A stretch of 64,000 bases of DNA from Companilactobacillus pabuli (GCF_014058425.1 NZ_CP049366.1:1116001-1180000), one strand, 5' to 3'. Counted from the stretch's first letter, positions 47,136 through 55,904 are shown. The notes: generated by a model from the letters alone, not told the origin. A program made the numbers and translations.

Positions 47136-47784
47136 TAACCTTCAACCTCTTTTCTACATTTGCTAGAAGTCTGTTCAGACTCCAAGTTAAGACTAAATAT
47201 AATAATGAGGCAACAATCATTGGTTCTAATCCTAAAGCAGTTGAACCTCTTACTGTTTGTGCTTGAAACATTAAATCAGCAATACCTAAAACTGAAACCA
47301 ATGAGGAATCTTTAACATTACCAATAAATTGATTTCCCAAAGCTGGCAAAATGTTCTTAATTGCTTGAGGTAAAATAATGTCTTTCATTGCTTGCCATTT
47401 TGACATTCCCAGACTTAAAGCTGCCTCTGATTGTCCAATGGGCAAAGACTCAATACCTGATCTAATGATTTCTGCAATATAAGCAGCAGAATATAGTGTC
47501 AAACATACAACGCCAGTAGCAAAGTCTGGAATCTGAAGCCCTGTAATTATTGGTAATCCAATATAAACAATATATATTTGAATCAATAACGGCGTATCTC
47601 TAATAAATCCGATATATGCTTTAGCCAATAAAGAAACAATAAAAATACTTGAACGTTTCATCACAGCTAAAATTATCCCTAATATCAAACCCAGAATTAT
47701 CGAAATAATCGCTAGTTCGACGGTTACCACTACTCCTTTAATAAATAATTGCCAATAATTGGTAAGAAATGAATAATTGCCCAT
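47122..47784 (-). CDS. Amino acid ABC transporter permease (His/Glu/Gln type)
   Basis: 220 residues with about five membrane helices, the N-terminal [20 protein letters not shown] of HisM/GlnP-type permeases and the EAA loop [27 protein letters not shown] single permease implies a homodimer. ATG 47784 is used (GAGGTGAC upstream). It lies between the binding protein and ATPase genes. Confidence 0.92.
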   Translation of the reverse strand: MGNYSFLTNYWQLFIKGVVVTVELAIISIILGLILGIILAVMKRSSIFIVSLLAKAYIGFIRDTPLLIQIYIVYIGLPIITGLQIPDFATGVVCLTLYSAAYIAEIIRSGIESLPIGQSEAALSLGMSKWQAMKDIILPQAIKNILPALGNQFIGNVKDSSLVSVLGIADLMFQAQTVRGSTALGLEPMIVASLLYLVLTWSLNRLLANVEKRLKVSDRT

Positions 47785-47804
47785 CTTTGTCACCTCATTA
47801 ATCT

Positions 47805-48611
47805 TTAATCAGTCGGAACTTTCTCTGCAGAATCTTGAACCCATTTTTCATAATTAGTTTTGTTAGATTTTACAACTTCATTAACTTTATTTACTAAATC
47901 TTTGGAAGCACCTTTTGGCATTGCTACTGCAGCTCCGAGGCTAGAATCTTTATGATGCCAATTTGTCATCATCAAATTAGGATTTTGTCGAAGTAGAATA
48001 GTAGCTGTTGGTATGTCAATAGAAAAAGCATCTACTTTGTTGTTATTTAAGGCTAATGCTAAATCAGTAACCTTAGATAATTTCGTTAATGATGCATTTG
48101 GAAAACTTTTTTCAATCATAGGTTGTTGAGTAGAATTATTTACCACTGCAATCTTCTTATTATCTAACCGATTAATATTGTTATAATATTTTGACTTATC
48201 TGCCTTTCTTATAACTAAAGTATTGGTACTTCTGAAATATACTTTAGAAAAAGTTGCACCCTTTTTTCTTTCTGGAGTAGGGCTTAAAGAAGTAACCAGC
48301 ACATCAACCTTCCCAGACTGTAAAGCCGGTAATAACCCATCCATATCCATGGTTTTTATCTTATATTTAACTCCCAATTTAGAAGCAATTTTCTTTATCA
48401 GCTTTACATCTGACCCTTTCATACTCTGTTCGCCACCTTTGTTGACTTGATATTCATAAGGTGGATTGGAGCTAATCATTCCAACTGTAAGAACCCCTTT
48501 ATGTTGAATCTTATCCAATGAAGATGCATCATTACTTTTATTTCCACATCCCATTAAGATCAAAATCAAAGAAAAAGCTAACATCATCAAATAAAAAAAT
48601 TTTTTTCTCAT
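47805..48611 (-). CDS. Amino acid ABC transporter substrate-binding lipoprotein
   Basis: 268 residues. Lipoprotein signal with lipobox LMGC (cysteine near residue 22), then a type II periplasmic-binding fold (GVLTVGMISSNPPYEY, LIKKIASKLGVKYKIK, DVLVTSLSPTPERKKGATFS). It should catch fructosamines outside the cell and deliver them to the permease. AGAAGGGGTGA precedes the ATG; first gene of the operon. Confidence 0.92.
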   Translation of the reverse strand: MRKKFFYLMMLAFSLILILMGCGNKSNDASSLDKIQHKGVLTVGMISSNPPYEYQVNKGGEQSMKGSDVKLIKKIASKLGVKYKIKTMDMDGLLPALQSGKVDVLVTSLSPTPERKKGATFSKVYFRSTNTLVIRKADKSKYYNNINRLDNKKIAVVNNSTQQPMIEKSFPNASLTKLSKVTDLALALNNNKVDAFSIDIPTATILLRQNPNLMMTNWHHKDSSLGAAVAMPKGASKDLVNKVNEVVKSNKTNYEKWVQDSAEKVPTD

Positions 48612-48631
48612 AAAATCACCCCTTCTTTAGC

Positions 48632-48651
48632 ATAACGTTATATAACGTTAT
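48632..48651. promoter_or_regulatory. Operator of the fructosamine operon
   Basis: ATAACGTTATATAACGTTAT, a perfect 20-base palindrome made of two ATAACGTTAT half-repeats, 12 bases downstream of the -10 box and 20 bases before the first gene. Candidate FrlR binding site. Confidence 0.8.
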
Positions 48652-48662
48652 TTATGAATTGA

Positions 48663-48691
48663 ATTATATTATTAGATTTTTTTAATGTCAA
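48663..48691 (-). promoter_or_regulatory. Sigma-A promoter of the fructosamine operon
   Basis: Consensus on the minus strand: -35 TTGACA (48686-48691), 17-base spacer, -10 TATAAT (48663-48668). The operator lies immediately downstream. Confidence 0.9.
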
Positions 48692-48820
48692 TAGGTTTTC
48701 TCAAATTGTCTCAAGTCCTTTTACACCAATGGTTTTAAAAGACGAAAACAAGCCGAGTTTAAATAAAGCCTATTCAAAATTAATTTTTTTCTAATTTCAA
48801 ATATACTAAAAATCGATAAA

Positions 48821-48889
48821 AAAATAGGTCTCATCCGTTAGGATGGGGCCTACTTCTCAAGCCCTCATTCGAACGGAAAAAAGGGCTTG
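48821..48889. terminator. Two tandem hairpins
   Basis: TAGGTCTCATCC-GTTA-GGATGGGGCCTA at about 48824-48851 and AAGCCCT ... AGGGCTT at about 48858-48889. They lie between the fructosamine operon and the small hydrophobic ORF and could end the latter's transcript or that of an antisense RNA. Confidence 0.55.
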
Positions 48890-48913
48890 ACATTTTATAG
48901 TCTAAGTCCTTTT

Positions 48914-48973
48914 TCAAATCAAAATGACGGCCAAGATTGCCAATGTACTGTTTACAACAATGATTTTATCCAT
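48914..48973 (-). CDS. Putative very small hydrophobic peptide (type I toxin-like)
   Basis: 19 residues, MDKIIVVNSTLAILAVILI, with the strong ribosome site AAAGGAGG about 12 bases upstream and a promoter-like TTGAAA-17-TAGGAT at about 49000-49030. The tandem hairpins downstream fit the layout of small type I toxin loci. It is very short, and I cannot identify an antitoxin RNA, so it is only a candidate. The rest of the 535-base gap to 49147 has no other feature. Confidence 0.35.
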   Translation of the reverse strand: MDKIIVVNSTLAILAVILI

Positions 48974-49080
48974 AACACCGACAACCTCCTTTATTTATTA
49001 TGGATATCCTAGCACTTCATTTTAATGATTTCAATGTTCATTTAAATAAAATCACATTTAATTAATTCAAATCTAATAAA

Positions 49081-49132
49081 AAAAGACCTAGGAATGAATT
49101 TTCAACTAGAAAACAATTCTTAGATCTTTTTA
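49081..49132 (-). terminator. Terminator after the surface-protein gene
   Basis: AAAAGACCTAGGAATG pairs with AATTCTTAGATCTTTT (wobbles), followed by a T run in the minus direction. Confidence 0.7.
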
Positions 49133-49147
49133 GATGTAATCATATAT

Positions 49148-50740
49148 TTATGATCTTACTCTCTTAACTATAATACCTAATCCCAACATAATCACACCAA
49201 TAATTGTCAACAAAATACCACTAGTAGCACCAGCTTGTGGCAATCTGCTTAATCCACTTACTGAACTTGTATCAGTTGATTGAGCCGAATTAGTTAATGG
49301 AACCAAGCCACTACCTTCATTTATTGAAGACAATGTTTTTTCTTCACTACTATTATTAGGATTTTGATTGCTAACTTCTTTGCCAGTTAAATCCAAACCA
49401 CCATTACCATCTAAGTCGCTTTCTGAACCACCATTGATAATGATTTCTTGATCATCATCTTCTTCTTTGTCTTCTTCATCCACATTTCCATCAGGATTTT
49501 CTGGACTTGGTTTTGGTTCTGGACTTGTTGGTGTTGGATCAATTGTAAAACCAGGATCAACTAATTCTTTACCCTCATTGTTCTCATCTGGTTCGCCTGG
49601 TTCTTCAGGAACAGTCACGATATTATTGTTATCTTGCAAATCCCATCTGTGAGTTTCGCCACCAACAACATTCACTTTTTCAGCTACGATATTGCCATCC
49701 AAATTGTGATGAATATTGATTGTAGCGTCTGGAGCTAACACGCTACCTTGGAAAGTATTATTCATTTCAATAATACCGTCAAATTGCTTGTTACCTGCTG
49801 AACTATCATAGAAGTTCCAGAGTAAATGATTGTCATCGAAATACTCTGTTTCTTGATTTGGTCGTTCGATAGGATTTTCTTCGCCGTTATTGAATCTTAA
49901 CTTAATTTGAGAATTCATTGCATAAGGATTTTGTCCCTTTGTGTCAACGTTGATGATAATTGAAGTACCACCTTTGTCAGCTGATAGTCCTGAAATTGTT
50001 AAAGGTGTACTAGCATTCAAAACTTCTGGATCCAAATTAATCACGATTTGATTGTTAGCGTCGGCTTCAAAATCACTGAGGTCGATTACTCGTTGGTTTT
50101 GGTCTGGAAAATCAGCATTAGTAATTGTCTTAGAATTTGTTGATGCTAGACTTCCTGACTTATTTTCTAATTTAGCAAACTCTTGATCAAAATCAAGATA
50201 TTCATTTGAATCCTTATCTTGGAAAATTTCATTATTAAGTAAGTGATTGATTGGTGTCTCATTAACTAAAGGAGAAGCATTGTCTTTGCCCAATTCAACA
50301 TCGTTTACTTCACCAAAAACTACTTTATTTGTCCGGTGATCGTTGGAACTAACGAATGAGCTTTCTGACATATTTTTTACTTCTTGAACATAAGAAATAT
50401 CTTTATCTAATAATTTTTCATCCGTAATGTTTGTCCCAAAGTTAACATTCCCGAATAAAGATCCAACCGCAAGGTTTCCATTTGTATGTGCATTTAAAGT
50501 TGCTTCTTTAGCAAAGATATGGAATTTAGAAGCGTATCCCAAATTATTCTTTGATACATCTTGGAAGTCATCACTAACTTTCCCACCATTTTGAACTTCT
50601 GGATTGAGTGACTTCTCTACTACCTTTTCAATTGATACTGTTGTATTATCACTAGCTTTCACATTTGTGATTCCCATCCCTGATAATACAATTGCACTAA
50701 TTGCAACACATGATAAAATATTCGCCTTCTTCATTTTCAT
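49148..50740 (-). CDS. Choice-of-anchor A family cell-wall surface protein, LPQAG-anchored
   Basis: 530 residues. Signal peptide at 1-29 (...SCVAISAIVLSGMGITNVKASD), then a choice-of-anchor A domain (about 50-375): YASKFHIFAKEATLNAHTNG, GNLAVGSLFG, FQGSVLAPDATINIHHNLDG and GGETHRWD. A proline-rich and acidic linker (about 385-490) follows, then the sorting signal LPQAG, a hydrophobic helix and the tail KRVRS. It should be exported and linked to peptidoglycan by sortase A; an adhesive role is plausible but unproven. The ribosome site GGGAG is rather far (13 bases) from the ATG. Confidence 0.9.
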   Translation of the reverse strand: MKMKKANILSCVAISAIVLSGMGITNVKASDNTTVSIEKVVEKSLNPEVQNGGKVSDDFQDVSKNNLGYASKFHIFAKEATLNAHTNGNLAVGSLFGNVNFGTNITDEKLLDKDISYVQEVKNMSESSFVSSNDHRTNKVVFGEVNDVELGKDNASPLVNETPINHLLNNEIFQDKDSNEYLDFDQEFAKLENKSGSLASTNSKTITNADFPDQNQRVIDLSDFEADANNQIVINLDPEVLNASTPLTISGLSADKGGTSIIINVDTKGQNPYAMNSQIKLRFNNGEENPIERPNQETEYFDDNHLLWNFYDSSAGNKQFDGIIEMNNTFQGSVLAPDATINIHHNLDGNIVAEKVNVVGGETHRWDLQDNNNIVTVPEEPGEPDENNEGKELVDPGFTIDPTPTSPEPKPSPENPDGNVDEEDKEEDDDQEIIINGGSESDLDGNGGLDLTGKEVSNQNPNNSSEEKTLSSINEGSGLVPLTNSAQSTDTSSVSGLSRLPQAGATSGILLTIIGVIMLGLGIIVKRVRS

Positions 50741-50861
50741 TAATAGTTTATTACTCCCTTATCGATTTCTTGATATTAATATTATCTTATAGAAACCATA
50801 AGTTCAAACCATTTTTTGAAAAATATTTTTATTATTTTTGGATAAAAATACCATTTGGCAC

Positions 50862-50894
50862 AAAAAAAGAGTCGGATTTTAAAAATCCAACTCT
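50862..50894 (-). terminator. Terminator after the DJ-1/PfpI pseudogene
   Basis: AGAGTTGGATTTTT / AAAATCCGACTCT with a T run in the minus direction. Confidence 0.88.
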
Positions 50895-50909
50895 AATTTA
50901 TTAACTTTA

Positions 50910-51593
50910 TTAAGCAAGTAATTTAATAACTGCTTCCCCAACTCCACGAGCCGATTGAGGATTTTGACCAGTGACCAAACGTCCATCAGTAACAACATTT
51001 TCTGTATAAGCTGCCGTTTTAGTGTGATTAGCACCAGCATTCTTCAAAGCTTCCTCAGTTAAGAATGGAACAGCATCAGTTAATTTATTGATTTCCTCTT
51101 ACTCATTAGTAAAACCAGTCAGATTCTTACCATTGATCCAAGAATTGCCTTTTTCGTCTTTGATTGAAAGCAAACCAACTACTCCGTGACAGACTGCTGA
51201 AACAATACCACCACGGTCGTAAATAGTTTTAGCAATTTCACCTAAGGCCTTGTTTTCTGGGAAGTCCCACATAACACCATGACCACCAGCGAAGTAAATA
51301 ATGTCATAATCTTTAGGATCAACTTGTTTTGCTGAAAGTGATTGGCCTAAAACTTGGTCACGATATTTCTCTTCATTATAGAAACTCCAGTTAGTTTCAT
51401 CCATGGAATCAGGTGCTAAACTACCAGGATCGATAGGAACGTATCCGCCGTTAGGACTAACGTAATCGACATCGATATTATTATCCTTCATTACTTTGTT
51501 GAAATGAGTTGCTTCACTCAACCATAAACCTGTTGCTCGATTAATAGTTGGAAATTTTGCAGTATTAGTTACTACGATCAATGCTTTTGTCAT
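50910..51593 (-). pseudogene. DJ-1/PfpI family protein (Hsp31-like) with internal stop
   Basis: Starts at ATG 51593 (GGAGG upstream). The frame encodes KALIVVTNTAKF, DYVSPNGGYVPIDP, the nucleophile elbow AVCHGVVGLL (cysteine) and FAGGHGVMWDFP. It stops at TAA 51099-51101 after LTGFTNE. The same frame then continues with EEINKLTDAVPFLTEEAL and TENVVTDGRLVTGQNPQSAR, ending at 50910-50912. The continuation is the normal C-terminus of the family, and TAA stands in a run of GAG/GAA codons, so one G-to-T change would explain it. The truncated 165-residue product keeps the nucleophilic cysteine but lacks part of the core. Relatives are glyoxalase III or chaperone-like stress proteins. Confidence 0.85.
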
Positions 51594-51698
51594 TAAATGC
51601 CTCCGTAACACTTGTAAGTGATGTTGATAACTATATTGGAGATAAAAAATTAAAGCAAACATTTTAACTTATATTACCCACTTATGATTTAAAAAATC

Positions 51699-53894
51699 TT
51701 ATTTACCTGGCTTTTTCATTGTTAATTGAATTCGATTACGATTCTCATCCACACTCAAAACCCAAACTGTCACAATATCACCAATTGTCACAACGGTACT
51801 AGGATCACTGACAAAATGGTCGGATAATTGAGAAATGTGCACTAAACCGTCTTGCTTAACACCAATATCAACAAAAGCTCCAAAGTCAATTACATTACGA
51901 ACTGTACCTTGAAGTTCCATCCCTGGTTTCAAATCAGCCATCGTTAAAACATCTTGACGAAGCAGTGGTGCTGGCATACTGTCACGCAAATCACGACCAG
52001 GTTTACTCAAACCGGCGATAATATCAGTCAAAGTAGCAACACCGATATTTAACTGTTGAGCCGACTTTTCCTGATTCAACTGACTTAATTGTTGTTGCAA
52101 TTTCGGAGTTCCCACCGCTTGTGGTGTTTCATCAATACTCTTCAACAATTCTCTAGTAGCAGAATAACTTTCCGGATGAATATCAGTATTGTCCAACGGA
52201 TCACTTCCACCGATAATTCTTAGGAAACCGACTGCTTGTTGATAAGCTTTAGGGCCTAAACGTGGAACTGATTTTAATGATTGTCTGTCGGTAAATGAAC
52301 CATTTTCATTTCTGAATTTGACGATATTTTTGGCTGTTGTCGCTGTCAAACCTGAAATATGCGTCAATAATTCTGGGCTGGCCGTATTAACGTTAACCCC
52401 AACTTGGTTAACCGCTGTTTCAACAACTCGATCTAATTGTTCATCTAGAGCTTTTTCAGGAACATCGTGTTGATATTGACCGACACCGATTGCTTTAGGA
52501 TCAACCTTAATCAATTCGGCCAATGGATCTTGCAAACGACGACCAATACTAATTGCGGAACGTTCTTCAACGTGCAAATCAGCAAACTCAGCTCTAGCAT
52601 TAGCACTGGCAGAATAAACCGAGGCTCCTGCTTCATTGACGATGACGTAATAAATTGATTGCTTGATAGTCTTTAAAATTCCACTGACAAATTCTTCTGA
52701 TTCACGACTAGCAGTACCATTTCCAATGGCAATCATCTGAACGTGATACTTTTCTAACAGCTTTTTAAACTCAGGTGCTGCCGCTGCACGTTGTTTTTCA
52801 CTAGCTGGCTTGTGAGGATAAATCACTTGCTTAGTTAGGAAACGACCATTAGCATCGATAATTGCTAATTTACATCCTGTCCGATAAGCAGGGTCAAAGC
52901 CCATTACAACCTTACCCTTCAAAGGTGCTTGCATCAGGAGGTGATACAAGTTATTACCAAAGACTTGAATAGCATGATTATCAGCTTTTTCTGACAATTG
53001 GCGACGTAATTCACGCTCGATAGCCGGTCCTAAGAAACGCTTGTAAGAATCCTCAAAAGCTGTATCGATTTTTTCAACCGCTAACCCACGATTACGGCCA
53101 ACTAGTTTAGAATGTCCGTGACGTAAGATCTGTGTTGCATCGATAGCAATTCCTACGGTCAAAATCTTTTCCTTTTCACCACGGTTGATGGCGAGGATTC
53201 GATAAGGTGGAACTTGTTTTAATTTTTGTTGGAAGTCGTAATAAGTTTCATAAACTGCTTGTTTGTCTTTTTCCTTAGCACCACGTTTTAATTTGCTAGT
53301 CAATTCACCATTTTGCCAAGTATATTGTCTGATCCATTCTCTGAAATCAGCTCGCTCACTGAAGTTTTCGGCTAATATTTCATGTACTCCAGCCCAAACT
53401 GCTGCTAAATCTGGCAGATTTTTCTTGGCATCGATAAATTCTTGAGCCTTTTTATCTAAATTTCCATTTGGAAAAGTTAACAACCATTTAGCTAAGGGCT
53501 CTAAGCCAGCTTCCTTGGCAATCGTAGCCTTAGTCCGACGTTTTTGCTTGTAAGGAAGATAGAGATCCTCAACTTGTTGCAATACTGTTGCCTGTTCTAG
53601 TTTTTGTTTGAGTTCAGGAGTTAACTTACCTTGTTCCTGAATCAATTTTAAAACATCTTGACGTCTTTGGTTGAGTTTCATCAAACGATGTGTTTCATCT
53701 TCAATTTCTCGAATCGCCACTTCGTCCAATGTTCCCGTACGTTCTTTTCGATAACGAGCGATAAAAGGAACTGTGTTTCCTTCATCTAATAAACTCAAAA
53801 CCGCTTGAATCTGTTGAACACGATATTGATTCAATTGTTGATGAACTGGTTTTGCCAAATCCACCATTTTGCTTTCTGCTTCTTTAGTTGCCAT
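51699..53894 (-). CDS. tex: Tex-family RNA-binding transcriptional accessory protein
   Basis: 731 residues, full length. N-terminal helical Tex domain (VPFIARYRKERTGTLDE), a YqgF/RNase H-like domain (VMGFDPAYRTGCKLA), helix-hairpin-helix repeats (about 495-560, NTASPELLTHISGLT, FTDRQSLKSVPRLG), and the C-terminal S1 domain (GMELQGTVRNVIDFGAFVDI). It binds nucleic acids and transcription complexes; the exact role is unsettled. GGAGGG lies 11 bases from the ATG. Confidence 0.95.
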   Translation of the reverse strand: MATKEAESKMVDLAKPVHQQLNQYRVQQIQAVLSLLDEGNTVPFIARYRKERTGTLDEVAIREIEDETHRLMKLNQRRQDVLKLIQEQGKLTPELKQKLEQATVLQQVEDLYLPYKQKRRTKATIAKEAGLEPLAKWLLTFPNGNLDKKAQEFIDAKKNLPDLAAVWAGVHEILAENFSERADFREWIRQYTWQNGELTSKLKRGAKEKDKQAVYETYYDFQQKLKQVPPYRILAINRGEKEKILTVGIAIDATQILRHGHSKLVGRNRGLAVEKIDTAFEDSYKRFLGPAIERELRRQLSEKADNHAIQVFGNNLYHLLMQAPLKGKVVMGFDPAYRTGCKLAIIDANGRFLTKQVIYPHKPASEKQRAAAAPEFKKLLEKYHVQMIAIGNGTASRESEEFVSGILKTIKQSIYYVIVNEAGASVYSASANARAEFADLHVEERSAISIGRRLQDPLAELIKVDPKAIGVGQYQHDVPEKALDEQLDRVVETAVNQVGVNVNTASPELLTHISGLTATTAKNIVKFRNENGSFTDRQSLKSVPRLGPKAYQQAVGFLRIIGGSDPLDNTDIHPESYSATRELLKSIDETPQAVGTPKLQQQLSQLNQEKSAQQLNIGVATLTDIIAGLSKPGRDLRDSMPAPLLRQDVLTMADLKPGMELQGTVRNVIDFGAFVDIGVKQDGLVHISQLSDHFVSDPSTVVTIGDIVTVWVLSVDENRNRIQLTMKKPGK

Positions 53895-54052
53895 TGTAGT
53901 GCAATCCCTCCATCGTCGATTATCAAATACTTTTTAATTATACTCTATTGTTCTTTTGATATCTTTTCTCAGCTAATTTTGGACTAGACTTAATATCCAA
54001 AAATGAGTAGACTTAAAGAGTTGTATATCAAATAGCTCAAATTACTGCATAG

Positions 54053-54077
54053 CTAACCGTAACTGGTTAGTTTTTTT
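54053..54077 (+). terminator. Terminator-like hairpin in front of a gene (possible attenuator)
   Basis: CTAACC-GTAACT-GGTTAG followed by seven T, 37 bases before the ATG at 54114 and in the same direction. No plus-strand gene precedes it, so it may attenuate the downstream gene. Confidence 0.6.
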
Positions 54078-54113
54078 ATGTGAGCAATTTTAGTTAAATA
54101 GATGGAGTCAATA

Positions 54114-54665
54114 ATGGATATCAAAGAATTAAACATTGCCGGCCTAAATTTAGATAGTTTTGTTGGTTTAAGTCATATTGGCAATGGTAAAAATCAAGAC
54201 ATCGAAAAATATTATCAATCATTTCAAACGTGGCTCGATTGGAATAACGTTATCGATGTAGTAAACAATTATAAAAACATTCATATGGATCTTCATTACG
54301 TAACTTCACACGATTTTTTGGTCTGGTTATTACATTACGGAGACATATATGACAATCTTTTGCGACACTGTTTGAATCAAAATCCTTCAATGGATTACAA
54401 AACAGCCGCTAGAGATTTATACAAATTACGAGAATCTCATCCCAAATTTTCATTTACGGTTGCATTAGCTGCACACTTCGATGCACATGATTTTTTATCA
54501 GATAAAGATTTAGATCAGTTTATTCCAGTTTTAGCTAACATTCCTAATAATAGTTCAAAGAAAAAAGACCAAATGATTGTTTCAGAACTAGGTGAAAAAC
54601 TTTATGAAGCAATTTACAGTCTATCAAATTTTGCAGTTGAACGAGTTTCCCAAGAATGCTTTTAA
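54114..54665 (+). CDS. Hypothetical protein (183 aa)
   Basis: 183 residues, no family recognised. Soluble, mainly helical, aromatic-rich middle (SFQTWLDWNNVIDVVNNYKN, HDFLVWLLHYGDIYDNLLRH). ATG 54114 has GGAGTCAATA upstream; an earlier ATG at 54102 overlaps that ribosome site. Preceded by a terminator-like hairpin and followed by a clear terminator, so it is monocistronic. Confidence 0.75.
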   Translation: MDIKELNIAGLNLDSFVGLSHIGNGKNQDIEKYYQSFQTWLDWNNVIDVVNNYKNIHMDLHYVTSHDFLVWLLHYGDIYDNLLRHCLNQNPSMDYKTAARDLYKLRESHPKFSFTVALAAHFDAHDFLSDKDLDQFIPVLANIPNNSSKKKDQMIVSELGEKLYEAIYSLSNFAVERVSQECF

Positions 54666-54673
54666 AAACAAAA

Positions 54674-54713
54674 TAATAGCTAACAAGCCAATTAAGGTTT
54701 GTTAGCTATTTTT
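54674..54713 (+). terminator. Terminator
   Basis: AATAGCTAACAA ... TTGTTAGCTATT followed by T run; ends the gene at 54114-54665. The next 215 bases up to the RelE-like gene show nothing recognisable. Confidence 0.88.
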
Positions 54714-54929
54714 GATTAGTTTTGATCGTACCCCACCAATTAGGAAAGATTTCTTTCAAGGTAGTGGTTTCGCAGCTAAATATAATCTTTCCTAAATATC
54801 CATCTAGATTCCCCTCTTAATATCTTATGAATATAAATATAACATTTATAAAAATGTTCTTGAGATAACTTGACGAACTACCCAACTTATTTGAAAGTTA
54901 AATTATCAAATATCAAAGGATTGATAATA

Positions 54930-55259
54930 TTGTTCAGGGTAATTATTTCGGATTCAATCAAAAATTCATTCTCAAAACAGAACTGCGCCAAAGACATTAA
55001 TATCATCGAAACTAAATTAACTAATAATCTAAATAATGATTTTTATAGAATCAAACCAATTCGAACGGATAAGAACCACCAAACTTTTGAAATGAGGGTT
55101 CATCTTGATTCAAAGAATTATCGAATGGCTTTTGGCTTAAAAGATCATCTTGCTTCTGTCTTTTATTTGAGCACCAATCTACAAAAGAAAAGTTTCGACA
55201 AGGAGGTTCAAAAAAATTACGAAAAGGATAAAAATCACTCAACTAAAAAGTATCATTAA
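54930..55259 (+). CDS. RelE/HigB-like protein (putative toxin)
   Basis: 109 residues if read from TTG 54930 (AAAGGA nine bases upstream); the open frame extends to TTG 54870. The order of elements, strand FRVIISDSI, two helices, strands DFYRIKPIRTD, FEMRVHLDSKNYRMAFGL and ASVFYLSTNLQKK, then a helix DKEVQKNYEK, follows RelE/ParE/HigB toxins, and KNYRMAF resembles the usual YRVxF strand. No HTH antitoxin adjoins; the next ORF overlaps its end by 44 bases. Start and activity are uncertain. Confidence 0.55.
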   Translation: MFRVIISDSIKNSFSKQNCAKDINIIETKLTNNLNNDFYRIKPIRTDKNHQTFEMRVHLDSKNYRMAFGLKDHLASVFYLSTNLQKKSFDKEVQKNYEKDKNHSTKKYH

Positions 55260-55479
55260 AGCTCAGTTTAAAAATAATGATGATTTAACTTTAAAAATAT
55301 TAACTTTCAAGAAAGATCGTAGCTTGACTTTAATTTGTCATGATAATCAATATTTGATTGAAGAAAGAGGTTTTTATCAAAAAGATTTTCCCCTAGATTC
55401 AAAGAAAGCCTTACTTAAACAAGCAATGAGACTGGCAAAAATTGAATTTTATCGCAGTAAAACACTTTATTTAGAGTAA
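55216..55479 (+). CDS. Hypothetical protein with apparent ATT start (87 aa)
   Basis: 87 codons from ATT 55216 to TAA 55477. A perfect AAGGAGG (55200-55206) lies nine bases upstream, and the frame has no ATG, GTG or TTG nearby, only ATT followed by ACG. The product (start TKRIKITQLKSIIKAQF, then LTLKILTFKKDRSLTLICHD, end ALLKQAMRLAKIEFYRSKTL) looks like a genuine mixed alpha/beta protein with even codon use. It overlaps the RelE-like gene in another frame. Either it is initiated at ATT, as infC is, or the normal ATG has mutated. Confidence 0.5.
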   Translation: MTKRIKITQLKSIIKAQFKNNDDLTLKILTFKKDRSLTLICHDNQYLIEERGFYQKDFPLDSKKALLKQAMRLAKIEFYRSKTLYLE

Positions 55480-55544
55480 CCTGCAAATAAAGTTTACAAA
55501 CTGATACTCTATTATATAGAACTCACCGAGAAAGTTGGTAAAAA

Positions 55545-55904
55545 ATGACATTAACTATCATCGACTATTTAATAATCGCTATAATTGGCTACCTGTTAAT
55601 TACCTATGCTCTCCCACCTGCACTTGTGAAGGCAAGTATTAAGCATGACGAAATAGCTTTAAAAATACAATTCGATGAATTATATGAAAAAATCGTTGAT
55701 TTGACGACTGACAATTCCATCTTCAAAACTTTGTCTAAGGATGAACAAAAGACTGGAAAAGCTCAACTGAAAGATTTTTCTGATAAATGTTTTGAAATCT
55801 ATTCTAATGAAGATGATGATATAAAAAATCGTTATCATAAACTTTTAGATTATAAAAATCAAATTGACCAATTTAGATCTTCTATCCAAAAAGAGATTGC
55901 CTAA
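55545..55904 (+). CDS. Membrane-anchored hypothetical protein
   Basis: 119 residues: one N-terminal membrane segment (IIDYLIIAIIGYLLITYAL) followed by a charged, helical cytoplasmic or external part rich in Asp, Lys and Glu. No family recognised. A promoter-like TTTACA (55495-55500) and TATAGA pair 16 bases apart stands upstream; the ribosome site is weak (GAAAG). Confidence 0.7.
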   Translation: MTLTIIDYLIIAIIGYLLITYALPPALVKASIKHDEIALKIQFDELYEKIVDLTTDNSIFKTLSKDEQKTGKAQLKDFSDKCFEIYSNEDDDIKNRYHKLLDYKNQIDQFRSSIQKEIA

